Part shown: one piece after another, positions 1 to 6,787 of the stretch
Layout of the letters: each line of letters begins with the position of its first letter
Position numbering within the stretch: position 1 is the stretch's first letter
Assembly (NCBI GenBank): GCA_937858455.1
Contig: CALLYN010000351.1
Location: 1-7,363, forward strand
DNA length: 7,363 bases
Reading direction: 5' to 3'
Source of the DNA: an uncultured Kouleothrix sp.
Lineage (GTDB): Bacteria > Chloroflexota > Chloroflexia > Chloroflexales > Roseiflexaceae
Program-made: the position numbers and the translations under genes
Notes under the pieces: generated by a model
Told to the model about the DNA's origin: nothing
The model's database searches: none
Seen by the model: only the letters and a program-made list of their open reading frames with translations

Positions 1-1544
1 TGCAGCTGCAGGGCAGCGCGCAGCGCGTGGCCGCCGGCGACCTGCAGCACCGCATGCCGCAGGCCAGCAACGACGAGATCGGCGACCTGGTGGTCTCCTT
101 CAATGCCATGACGAACGCGCTGAACCAGAAGGTGGCCGAGCTTGAAGATAACCTGCGCCAGCTGGCGACGCTGAACACTGTGTCGAACCGCTTCAAGGCG
201 ATCCTATCGCTGCCGCAGATCTTCGATGCCATCCCGCGCGCGGTGTGCGAGGATTTCGGCTTCGAGCGCGCGGCGCTGTATATGCTCGAAGGCACCACGC
301 TGCAGGTAGTCGGCGCATCGTTCGGCGCCGACCACGCCGACGAGGCGGCCGAGTTTATGGCCACCGCCAACGCCCAGGCGATAACGATCGAGAGCGAGAC
401 GGTCGAGGCCGATATCATCCGCAGCGGCCAGGCGGTCATCGTCGATAACCCCTGGCAGCACCCGCGCGTGCTCCAGGCCAAGCAGCAGGTGTCGCGCAGC
501 GACTCGTATGTGCAGGTGCCGATCTTCGGCCGCGGCGAAAAGATCATCGGTCTGCTCTCGGCCGACTACCAGTACAGCGGCCGGGTGGTGAATGCGCGCG
601 ACGCCGCGCAGTTGCTGGCCTACGCCAGCATGGCCGGCCTGACGATCGAAAACATCAAGCTGTACACCGGGCTGGAGCGCCAGGTGGTGCAGCGCACCAC
701 CGAGCTGCGCACGGCGCTGGCGCGCGCCCAGCAGGCCGACCAGCTGAAGGGCCAGTTTCTGGCGGCGATCTCGCACGAGCTGCGTACCCCGCTGAACGCG
801 ATTATCGGTTTCTCAACGGTGATGCTCGACGAGCTCGACGGTCCGATCTCGGCCATGCAGCGCGAGGATCTCAAGACGATCAATCAGAATGGGCGCTTTC
901 TCCTGCACTTGATCAACGAGCTGCTCGACCTCTCGCGGATCGATGCAGGCAAGCTGGATCTGCAGATCGAGCGCGCCGATATGCGCAAGCTGATCGGCGA
1001 TGTGATCGACACGGTTGGTGGGCTGCTGCACAACAAGCCGGTGAAGCTGCGCACGAGCGTGCAGCCGGGGCTGCCGCTGGCGCGCGCCGATGTCGGCAAG
1101 GTACGCCAGATTCTGCTGAACCTGCTGTCGAACGCGGTGAAGTTCACCGACCAGGGCGAGATCTTGCTGGCGGCGCGCTGCGTGGTGCCATCCGCCCCGG
1201 CCGGCGATAGCGCCGGCGAGGGCGCGGTGCGTACGCGCGACGGCCGCTGGGTGACGCCGTATATCGCGATCAGCGTGCGCGACACTGGCATCGGCATCGC
1301 GGCCGAGCACCTGCCGCTGATCTTCGAGGAGTTCCGGCAGGTGAATGCGCGGCGCGGCGACAAGCAGGGCAGCGGCCTGGGCCTCTCGATCGCCAGGCGC
1401 CTTGTCGAGGCCCACGGCGGCAAGATCTGGGTCGAGAGCCTGCCCGGCCAGGGCAGCACCTTCACCTTCACGCTGCCGTGCGCGCTGCCCGAGGCCGCGC
1501 CGCCGCCCGAAGAGCCGCGCGAGCGCGCAGTTGGCGCAGCGTAG
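1..1544 (+). CDS. Sensor histidine kinase, HAMP-GAF-HisKA-HATPase (5' end cut by window)
   Basis: The frame is open to the left edge, so the true start and any N-terminal sensor and membrane segments lie outside; the GTG at 27 falls inside the HAMP domain and is not a start. Counting residues from base 3, a HAMP domain fills about residues 1-40 ([23 protein letters not shown]). A coiled linker follows, then a GAF domain at about 55-215, then a second coiled helix ([15 protein letters not shown]). The HisKA H-box is [12 protein letters not shown] with phospho-accepting His258. The ATPase domain shows the N-box ([11 protein letters not shown], Asn377), G1 (DTGIGI, from Asp427) and G2 (GSGLGLSI, from about 456), so the kinase core looks intact. 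About 25 extra residues rich in Gly, Ala and Arg sit between the N-box and G1. HAMP implies a membrane-anchored dimer. The GAF ligand cannot be told. There is no receiver domain, so phosphate probably goes to a separate receiver, possibly that of the next gene 54 bp downstream. Confidence 0.96.
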   Translation, partial: QLQGSAQRVAAGDLQHRMPQASNDEIGDLVVSFNAMTNALNQKVAELEDNLRQLATLNTVSNRFKAILSLPQIFDAIPRAVCEDFGFERAALYMLEGTTLQVVGASFGADHADEAAEFMATANAQAITIESETVEADIIRSGQAVIVDNPWQHPRVLQAKQQVSRSDSYVQVPIFGRGEKIIGLLSADYQYSGRVVNARDAAQLLAYASMAGLTIENIKLYTGLERQVVQRTTELRTALARAQQADQLKGQFLAAISHELRTPLNAIIGFSTVMLDELDGPISAMQREDLKTINQNGRFLLHLINELLDLSRIDAGKLDLQIERADMRKLIGDVIDTVGGLLHNKPVKLRTSVQPGLPLARADVGKVRQILLNLLSNAVKFTDQGEILLAARCVVPSAPAGDSAGEGAVRTRDGRWVTPYIAISVRDTGIGIAAEHLPLIFEEFRQVNARRGDKQGSGLGLSIARRLVEAHGGKIWVESLPGQGSTFTFTLPCALPEAAPPPEEPRERAVGAA

Positions 1545-1580
1545 CAGTATGCCGAGTGTCGAACGTAGCCATCATTGCGC

Positions 1581-1586
1581 GAAAGG
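1581..1586 (+). promoter_or_regulatory. Ribosome binding site that selects the ATG at 1599
   Basis: GAAAGG lies 12 bases before the ATG at 1599. It supports that start over the in-frame TTG at 1575, which would add eight residues (MRERRSSA) unlike the usual N-terminus of a receiver domain. The same GAAAG-type signal precedes the DUF1501 and DUF1800 genes. The spacing is slightly long. Confidence 0.55.
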
Positions 1587-1598
1587 CGATCCAGCGCT

Positions 1599-2807
1599 AT
1601 GCTCAACCGATCGTCGATCCTGTACATCGAAGATAATGCCGACAACCAGCGGCTGGTGCGCCGCATCCTCGAGGCGCGCGGCTACACGGTGATGCTGGCG
1701 AGCGATGGCCCGGACGGCCTGGCGCAGGCGCGCGAGTCGCACCCCTCGCTGGTGCTGGTCGATATCAACATCCCTGGCCTCGATGGCTACGAGACCACCA
1801 CGCGGCTGCGCGGGATGGAGCACTTGCGCGAGGTGCCGATCGTCGCGGTGACGGCCGATAGCCGCAGCGGCGCGCGCGAGCGTTCGCTGGTGGCAGGCTG
1901 CGACGGGTACATCACCAAGCCGATCGACCCGCGCACGCTGCCCGAGCAGCTTCAGGAGTTCATCGCCGGCAAGCGCGAGGCGCTGCCGCATGGCGCCGAG
2001 GCGGCGCTGCTGCGCGAGTACAACCACAAGCTCGTCGAGCGGCTTGAGCACCAGGTGCGCGAGCTGATGGCCGCCAATGCCGAGCTGCAGGTGCTCGACC
2101 AGCTCAAAAGCCAGTTCCTGGCCACGCTCTCGCACGAGCTGCGTACGCCGCTTACGTCGATCCTCGGCTACCTCGACCTGTTTGAGCGCGGCACGCTCGG
2201 CCCGCTCAGCGAGGCTCAGAGCCAGGCGATCGATGTCGTGGCGCGCAATGCGCACATGCTGACGCGCCAGCTCAACAACCTGCTGTACCTGCAGGAGGTG
2301 CGCTCGTCGCAGATCCGGCGCGTGCCGGTGTCGATCTACGACATGATGCTGCGCCTGCTCGCCGAGTGCCGGGCGCGCGCCGCCAGCCTGGGCGTCCGGC
2401 TCGAGAGCATGCTCCAGCCGACGCAGCCCTACCTTGGCGACGCGATGGCGCTTGAGCAGGCGTTTCGCAACCTGCTCGACAACGCCCTGAAGTTTACGCC
2501 GCACGGCGGCTACATTCGGGTGGCGCTGCACGACGACGCATCGCGCCTGATTGTGCGCGTAGAAGACAGCGGCATCGGCATCCCGGCCGAGGCGATCGAG
2601 CGGATCTTCGTGCCGTTCTACCAGGTCGACTCGTCGCTGGCGCGGCCGCATTCGGGCGCGGGGCTGGGCCTGGCGATCGTGAAGCATGTGATCGAGGCGC
2701 ACGACGGCTTTGTGAGCGTGCGCAGCGCGCCAGGCGCCGGCAGCGCGTTTACGCTGGTGCTGCTCAGGCAGCTCAGCGCCGCGCGATCGGCAGAAACAGC
2801 GGGTTGA
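1599..2807 (+). CDS. Receiver-histidine kinase hybrid (REC-HisKA-HATPase), 402 aa
   Basis: This is a soluble two-component hybrid with the receiver at the N-terminus. The receiver spans about residues 6-122, with acidic pair Glu11/Asp12, phospho-acceptor Asp55 (LVLVDINIPGLDG), switch Thr85 (VAVTAD) and Lys107 (YITKP), so all catalytic positions are present. A helical linker at about 134-168 leads to the HisKA H-box ([15 protein letters not shown], His179). The ATPase domain has the N-box (FRNLLDNALKFT, Asn295), G1 (DSGIGI, from Asp323), an F-box-like stretch (IFVPFYQVD) and G2 (GAGLGLAI, from Gly353). There is no transmembrane segment, PAS or GAF domain and no DNA-binding output, so input probably arrives as phosphate on Asp55 and output as phosphotransfer from His179. 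The upstream kinase, 54 bp away on the same strand with no terminator between, is the obvious candidate donor; that link is inferred. The start was moved from the TTG at 1575 to the ATG at 1599. The last 35 bp overlap the end of the convergent DUF1501 gene. Confidence 0.96.
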   Translation: MLNRSSILYIEDNADNQRLVRRILEARGYTVMLASDGPDGLAQARESHPSLVLVDINIPGLDGYETTTRLRGMEHLREVPIVAVTADSRSGARERSLVAGCDGYITKPIDPRTLPEQLQEFIAGKREALPHGAEAALLREYNHKLVERLEHQVRELMAANAELQVLDQLKSQFLATLSHELRTPLTSILGYLDLFERGTLGPLSEAQSQAIDVVARNAHMLTRQLNNLLYLQEVRSSQIRRVPVSIYDMMLRLLAECRARAASLGVRLESMLQPTQPYLGDAMALEQAFRNLLDNALKFTPHGGYIRVALHDDASRLIVRVEDSGIGIPAEAIERIFVPFYQVDSSLARPHSGAGLGLAIVKHVIEAHDGFVSVRSAPGAGSAFTLVLLRQLSAARSAETAG

Positions 2808-4122
2808 GCGCCGAGCTGTAGTCGATCGGCAGGTCGCTGCCCTGCACAATCCCCAGCCTGTTGGCGGCGCTGTAGATCTGCGGCGTGATGCCAGGGAACA
2901 CGCTGCCAAGCTTGCCGTTGCCCAGCTGGCGCACCACAACCTCGCTCAGCACCCTGCGGAAGTCGGTTGTGATCCGCAGATCCTCGCGCTGGTCGAGGTT
3001 TTCGTCTTGCAGGCCCGGCCAGGTGCCGTACACTTTGCCGCCGTTCACCTGCCCGCCCAGCACCAGCATCACATTGCCGTGGCCGTGGTCGGTGCCGTTG
3101 CTCAGGTTTTTGCCGAGCCGCCGGCCGAACTCGCTCATCACTACCACCGTCAGCTTGCCCTGGTAGGCGGGCAGGTCGTTGTAGAATGCGCTCAGGCCCT
3201 GCGCCAGCGTGGCGGTAAGGCGGTAGAACGGCCCCCAGGTATCGTTGACGCCCTCGCTCTCGTGGTGATCCCATCCGCCAAAATCCACCGTCGCGATGCG
3301 CAAGCCCAGGTCGAGCTTGATCATCTGCGCCACCGTCTGCAGCGAGTCGCCGAAGCTGCCCTCGGGGTATGTGGTGGTGGGGGTGTAGGCCGCGGTGCCG
3401 GCGAGCGCCTTGATCGTTTCGACCGTGCGCGCCCCCGCCTGCTGCACGAGGTCGCCGCCGCTGTAGAACGTGCCCAGCGTCTTGAGCATCGCGTCTTTGT
3501 AGCGCGTGTCGGGGTTGGCGGTGTAGTGCCAGGGGCCGCTCAGGCTGTAGCTGCCGGGGTCGGTGACGGCGGCGGCGTTTGGCTCGCCCAGCAGCGACAC
3601 CGGCGCGGCCGGCGATGCCGCCAGCGATGGCAGCAGGCCGTCGGGGTGGGTGCACTGCAGGTGGCGCGCAAGCCAGCCGCTCGACATATTCTTGTTGTCG
3701 GGCGTCCCGCGCTCGATGTAGTCCATGGCGTCGAAATGGCTGCGGGTGTCGTTGTCGAGGCCGCAGGCGTGCACGATCGCCAGGTGGCCCTGGTCGTACA
3801 GGTCTTTCAGCGGCGCGGCGTTGGGGTGCAGGCCCAGGCTGCTGTCGAAGGTCGGGTTCTGCGGGGCGATTGGCAGAGCTCCGCTCAGCGCGATCCCGTC
3901 TTTGGATGCATCGCCGCGCTTGGCGACGTAGATCGGGTTGTCGTAGGGCGACACCAGGCTGAGGCCATCGCAGCCGCCGCGCAGAAACACCATCACCAGC
4001 ATATTGTCGTTGGCGGCGGCGGCAGCGCGCGGGTCGGCGAACACCAGGTTGCCCACCCGGCCGCCGGCCATTGCGGCAATCGCCGCGCTGCAGCCGATCA
4101 GAAACTGTCGTCGGGTTGTCAT
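2773..4122 (-). CDS. DUF1501 family exported protein with twin-arginine leader, 449 aa
   Basis: This protein belongs to the DUF1501 family (Pfam PF07394), whose fold is related to the alkaline phosphatase/sulfatase superfamily and whose function is unknown. The N-terminus TTRRQFLIG (Arg4-Arg5), followed by a small hydrophobic stretch to about residue 30, is a twin-arginine signal, so it is expected to be exported folded. Family hallmarks are FLRGGCDGLS at 46-55, FGGWDHHE at 281-288, SEFGR at 330-334 and DHGHGN at 345-350. The His- and Asp-rich motifs near 285 and 345 are candidate metal ligands by analogy with the superfamily. Length is normal for the family. GAAAGGG lies 9 bases before the ATG. 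The gene follows DUF1800 after 36 bp and is almost certainly cotranscribed with it; the pairing recurs in many bacteria. The stop lies inside the end of the convergent hybrid kinase, leaving no room for a terminator between them. I cannot name a substrate. Confidence 0.95.
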   Translation of the reverse strand: MTTRRQFLIGCSAAIAAMAGGRVGNLVFADPRAAAAANDNMLVMVFLRGGCDGLSLVSPYDNPIYVAKRGDASKDGIALSGALPIAPQNPTFDSSLGLHPNAAPLKDLYDQGHLAIVHACGLDNDTRSHFDAMDYIERGTPDNKNMSSGWLARHLQCTHPDGLLPSLAASPAAPVSLLGEPNAAAVTDPGSYSLSGPWHYTANPDTRYKDAMLKTLGTFYSGGDLVQQAGARTVETIKALAGTAAYTPTTTYPEGSFGDSLQTVAQMIKLDLGLRIATVDFGGWDHHESEGVNDTWGPFYRLTATLAQGLSAFYNDLPAYQGKLTVVVMSEFGRRLGKNLSNGTDHGHGNVMLVLGGQVNGGKVYGTWPGLQDENLDQREDLRITTDFRRVLSEVVVRQLGNGKLGSVFPGITPQIYSAANRLGIVQGSDLPIDYSSALNPLFLPIARR

Positions 4123-4131
4123 GGGTTGATG

Positions 4132-4138
4132 CCCTTTC
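4132..4138 (-). promoter_or_regulatory. Ribosome binding site of the DUF1501 gene
   Basis: GAAAGGG on the minus strand lies 9 bases before the ATG at 4122, within the 36-bp gap after the DUF1800 stop. Having its own site suggests independent translation initiation within a shared transcript. Confidence 0.6.
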
Positions 4139-4158
4139 GCGTGCGAGTTGTATGCCGG

Positions 4159-5961
4159 TTAGCGAACCTGGAAGTCGGGCGACATCGCGAGCAGCTGCAC
4201 CGTCGCCGCGATCCGCTCGCTGATGATCTGGCTGTTGTTTGGCTCACCGTTCATCGGCCTGGGCGGCTGGGTCGGGTCGCCGCCGAGCGCCTTCTGGGCC
4301 AGGAAGTCGATCAGGGCTGTGCGCACGGCCGGCGTGATGCTGAAGCCGCACAGCTTGCCGATCCAGCTGTCGACGATCTGGATGCAGCTGCCGCCGGGCA
4401 CGTCGGCGTCGGTCTGTGCGCGCAGGTCGAGCGCGACATTGCCGCCCCATGGCTGGGTGATCAGATAGGGCAGGTTCCAGCGCCAGAGCATGCCGTTGGT
4501 ATTGGCCCAGTACGAGGCCACATCGGGGAAGCCGGTGGGCGTGGGCCATTCGAACAGCCGGTGGCCGGCGGCGCCGTACAGCCACAGCAGGCTGCCCCAG
4601 TAGTCGCCGTCGTTGGGGTTGGGCAGCAGCTCGTCGATCGGCAGCTCGGCGCCGGTGGCGCGCAGGTACGATACGACGAGCTCGAACGGGCGCTTGACCT
4701 TTTTGCCCCAGGTGGTCGCGAAAGCGTCGGACAGCAGGATGGTGCGAACCACGCGCTTGATCTGGTCGGGCGCGGCGATGTTGTTCATCCAGGTGGCCAC
4801 GGCGGCCTCGACGACACTGCCCGGCGGCTCGTCGCCAATCAGGCGGCGGCACAGCTTGCCGCAGATATGGCGCGCGGTGCCGGGGTGCGCGCACAGCAGG
4901 TCGAACACCTGCTTGCCGTCGTTGATGCCCTGGTTGTAGGGGAAGTTGACGCCCAGCACAATCTTCAACGCGTTGTCGTGCCAGTCGTTGTAGAACAAGA
5001 ACGTGCCGTCGTCGGGGTTGGGGTGCTCCCAGTGGCCATTGTTGAGCGTCCAGCCGCTGAGGCAGCGCGCGGCCTCGTAGACATCGCGGTCGATATAGCC
5101 GCGCACATAGGTTTGGCCGTTGTAGGTGATCGTGCCGACGCTGCCGCGGTCGTCGTAGAACTTCAGGTAATTGTCGGAGCCGAGCGTGTGCAGCTCGAAC
5201 AGCTCGCGGGCGTAGTTTTCGTTGCCGCCCTCGCCGCCGCCGGCTTTGTTGCTGACGTTGTCGAGGTAGTACTGCATTGCCACGCTTTTGGCCACTTCTT
5301 CGAGCATTGCGCGGAAGTTGCCGAGGCAGTTGGCGCGCATGATCCGGTCGTAGAGCGGGAACGTGGCGGCGATCGTGGCATCGGCGTACGCGTTGACGTT
5401 GAAGTGGTTGTGCCAGAAGTCGACGAGCAGCTCGTTCAGCTGGCGGCGGCTGTATGTCGCGCGCAGCCAGGTGGCCACGCGCACCTCTTCGAACGGGCGC
5501 ACGCGCTCGCTCCAGGGCTGGTAGGGCGCCACGCCACGGGCGCGCGGCCACAGCTCGGCGATCGTCTGGCTCAGCGTGCCAAGCGGCGCGGCCTCGTTGC
5601 GCGCCGGGTAGCTCTTGGCCGGGTCGGGGTCGGTGTTGGCGTCGTACTGGATCTTGAGGCGCGCGGCGGCCAGGCGCGCGTCGCAGGCGCTGTCGTCGAT
5701 TGCGGCCGGGTTGAGCTGCTGCTCGACATACGCCGCCAGGCGGGCGCTATCGCTGGCGCCCAGCGCGTTGAACGCGGCGACATCGCCTTTGCGCGGGCCA
5801 AAGCCCATGCGGTTGAGCGCGATCTGCGCGAGCGGCGGGGCTGTGCCGGCGAGCTGCGGCGCCGCGCCGGCCACGGGGATGGGATCAAACAGAGAGGCGG
5901 CCGGTATGGCCGCGCCAAGCGTCGCCGCGCTGGCGAGAAATCCTCGTCGCGATACAGCCAT
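4159..5961 (-). CDS. DUF1800 family exported protein with twin-arginine leader, 600 aa
   Basis: This is a member of the DUF1800 family (Pfam PF08811), function unknown, commonly encoded next to DUF1501. The N-terminus MAVSRRGFLAS carries a twin-arginine motif (Ser4-Arg5-Arg6-Gly-Phe-Leu) and a hydrophobic Ala-rich stretch to about residue 35, so export by the Tat system is expected. Family signatures in order are LNRMGFGPRKGD near 50, FWHNHFN at 182-188, NYARELFELHTLG at 249-261 just after a Gly-rich loop, ARCLSGWT near 300, TILLSDAFAT near 430 and FEWPTPTGFPD near 490. Length is within the family's range. The frame opens upstream at a GTG at 5979, but the ATG at 5961 puts the twin-arginine motif four residues in, as is usual, and has a GAAAG sequence 11 bases before it, so I chose it. 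It is the first gene of a two-gene operon with DUF1501. The upstream 341-bp region holds dyads and promoter-like elements. Confidence 0.94.
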   Translation of the reverse strand: MAVSRRGFLASAATLGAAIPAASLFDPIPVAGAAPQLAGTAPPLAQIALNRMGFGPRKGDVAAFNALGASDSARLAAYVEQQLNPAAIDDSACDARLAAARLKIQYDANTDPDPAKSYPARNEAAPLGTLSQTIAELWPRARGVAPYQPWSERVRPFEEVRVATWLRATYSRRQLNELLVDFWHNHFNVNAYADATIAATFPLYDRIMRANCLGNFRAMLEEVAKSVAMQYYLDNVSNKAGGGEGGNENYARELFELHTLGSDNYLKFYDDRGSVGTITYNGQTYVRGYIDRDVYEAARCLSGWTLNNGHWEHPNPDDGTFLFYNDWHDNALKIVLGVNFPYNQGINDGKQVFDLLCAHPGTARHICGKLCRRLIGDEPPGSVVEAAVATWMNNIAAPDQIKRVVRTILLSDAFATTWGKKVKRPFELVVSYLRATGAELPIDELLPNPNDGDYWGSLLWLYGAAGHRLFEWPTPTGFPDVASYWANTNGMLWRWNLPYLITQPWGGNVALDLRAQTDADVPGGSCIQIVDSWIGKLCGFSITPAVRTALIDFLAQKALGGDPTQPPRPMNGEPNNSQIISERIAATVQLLAMSPDFQVR

Positions 5962-5972
5962 AGCGTTCACTA

Positions 5973-5977
5973 CTTTC
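5973..5977 (-). promoter_or_regulatory. Weak ribosome binding site favouring the ATG at 5961
   Basis: GAAAG on the minus strand ends 11 bases before the ATG at 5961. No purine-rich stretch lies at a suitable distance before the alternative GTG at 5979. This is modest support for the shorter protein. Confidence 0.4.
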
Positions 5978-6009
5978 ACGAATGAGCGGGCAACCGGTGT
6001 AGCTGTAGT

Positions 6010-6049
6010 CTAAGGGCTGTATGGCACCCTCGGCAATAGTTCCAAAGTA
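6010..6049 (-). promoter_or_regulatory. Candidate promoter of the DUF1800-DUF1501 operon
   Basis: On the minus strand CTTTGGAACTATTGCCG (6049-6033) is followed 16 bases after GGAAC by ATACAG. GGAAC resembles the -35 element of many extracytoplasmic-function sigma factor promoters. TTGGAA with a 17-base spacer before ATACAG could also be a poor housekeeping promoter. It faces the DUF1800 gene with room for a leader of about 50 bases. The -10 side is weak in either reading, so this is a tentative call. Confidence 0.28.
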
Positions 6050-6079
6050 CCACTGCTATGTTCACAAAAACGATGACCC

Positions 6080-6105
6080 CTCGTTGGCATGGGTATGCCA
6101 CCGAG
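6080..6105. promoter_or_regulatory. Imperfect 11-bp dyad with 4-nt loop, candidate operator or hairpin
   Basis: Arms at 6080-6090 and 6095-6105 pair with one mismatch (6084 against 6101). The inner arm is TGGCAT/ATGCCA, the outer arm CTCG/CGAG, and the centre is GGGT. The dyad lies about 40 bp upstream of the candidate DUF1800 promoter, a typical place for an activator site. On the minus strand a TTTTT run follows about 9 bases later, so a weak terminator is a second reading. No protein in the window is an obvious DNA-binding partner. Confidence 0.4.
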
Positions 6106-6128
6106 CGCATCAGGAGGCGATCGGTGGC
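6097..6128. repeat. Second inverted repeat, 8-bp arms, overlapping the first dyad
   Basis: GCCACCGA at 6097-6104 is the exact reverse complement of TCGGTGGC at 6121-6128, with 16 bases between. Its left arm uses bases that also form the right arm of the 6080-6105 dyad, so as RNA or cruciform the two structures exclude each other. Confidence 0.4.
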
Positions 6129-6154
6129 GGGAAGAACCGGCTCGGGTTATTCAT

Positions 6155-6173
6155 CTTGGGAACTATTTGGCCG
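6155..6173 (+). promoter_or_regulatory. Second GGAACTATT element, facing right
   Basis: CTTGGGAACTATTTGGCCG on the plus strand closely matches the minus-strand element at 6049-6033 (shared core GGAACTATT, flanked by CTT on one side and GCCG on the other). It points away from DUF1800 towards the 3' end of the convergent CBS gene, where I find no plus-strand gene. It could be a promoter-like element or the second half of a long-range regulator site. Function unknown. Confidence 0.3.
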
Positions 6174-6198
6174 TGAAACAAAGATAACAGTTTTGAGA

Positions 6199-6222
6199 GC
6201 TTGCGCGCCTCGGCGCGCAAGC
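6199..6222. terminator. Perfect 10-bp hairpin beyond the CBS gene, possible transcript end
   Basis: GCTTGCGCGC (6199-6208) and GCGCGCAAGC (6213-6222) are perfectly complementary around CTCG, giving a very stable stem. It lies about 80 bp after the CBS stop codon. In the minus direction the next bases are TCTCAAAAC with no T run, so it is not a classical intrinsic terminator. It may block 3' decay or end transcription without a U tract. Bases 6223-6302 between it and the CBS stop are GC-rich and show nothing else I can name except a 12-bp palindrome around GGCCATGGCC. Confidence 0.42.
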
Positions 6223-6302
6223 AGCTGCCGGCCGAAGCGGCGCGGGCGGCCATGGCCGGCGGCTTCTCGCCGACAGCGTGCGTGCGGTGGCGCGCCGCAG
6301 GC

Positions 6303-6779
6303 CTACACCAGCGCGAGCTCGTTGTCGGTGGCGTTCTTGCGCGCCAGCTGGCGCAGGATGTCGCCGCGCGCGATGATGCCGATCAGGCGGCCGTCGCGCA
6401 GCACCGGGATGCGCTTGAGGTTCGCCTGCACCATGAGCCAGGCCACCTCCTCGGCGTCCTCGTTCGAATTGACGCAGATCACGTCGCTGGTCATCACGTC
6501 GGCCGCGGTGTGCTGGCGCGCGGCCTCGTAGATCTCGTCGAGCTGGCGCGGGTTGACCCAGCGCTTGAACATGGTCGGGATCTTCACCGCCGAAAACGGG
6601 ATGCCCTTGTCCTTGACGAACAGGTCGCGCTCGGTGACGATGCCGAGCACGCGGCGCTGCTGATCGACCACCGGCACGCCGCCGATGTTGTGCTGGATCA
6701 GCAGGCCGGCGATCGTCTCGACGCTGGTATCGGCGCGCACAGTTACGACGTTCGGGTTCATGATCTCGAATGCCTTCAT
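6303..6779 (-). CDS. Two-CBS-domain protein, 158 aa
   Basis: A small cytoplasmic protein made almost entirely of a CBS pair (Bateman module), which usually senses adenine nucleotides or related ligands. CBS1 spans about residues 5-57 (MNPNVVTVRADTSVETIAGL, then GGVPVVD and GIVTERDLF). CBS2 spans about 92-147 (VMTSDVICVNSNEDAEEV, then RIPVLRDGRLIGIIARGDIL). The phosphate/ribose motif GhhT/SxRD is complete in CBS1, but CBS2 reads GIIARGD, lacking the Thr/Ser, so the two sites probably differ in ligand binding. A linker of about 35 residues with several basic and aromatic positions (FKRWVNPRQLDEIYEAARQ) joins them. No effector domain is fused, so it probably acts by partner binding. AAGGAG lies 8 bases before the ATG at 6779. 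It follows a probable small membrane protein gene after 33 bp, and a hairpin lies beyond its stop. The target cannot be read from the sequence. Confidence 0.95.
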   Translation of the reverse strand: MKAFEIMNPNVVTVRADTSVETIAGLLIQHNIGGVPVVDQQRRVLGIVTERDLFVKDKGIPFSAVKIPTMFKRWVNPRQLDEIYEAARQHTAADVMTSDVICVNSNEDAEEVAWLMVQANLKRIPVLRDGRLIGIIARGDILRQLARKNATDNELALV

Positions 6780-6787
6780 CGCGGTGC

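Noticed and set aside
1572..2939. A 455-codon minus-strand frame opposite the hybrid kinase
   Set aside because: It is rich in Arg, His, Ala and Gln with no recognisable domain, and it lies wholly antisense to a kinase with every catalytic motif intact.
3007..5985. A 992-codon open frame on the plus strand covering both DUF genes
   Set aside because: It is antisense to two clear family members. Its product is an Ala/Val/Gly/Arg/His-rich string without domains, as expected where a GC-rich gene with biased third positions is read backwards.
6033..6173. The inverted GGAACTATT pair as ends of a small transposable element
   Set aside because: Arms match over only about 17 bases with indels, no target-site duplication is visible, and there is no transposase; a regulatory reading fits better.
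6247..6258. 12-bp palindrome CGGCCATGGCCG
   Set aside because: A single GC-rich palindrome in 70% GC-type DNA with no partner or context; likely chance.
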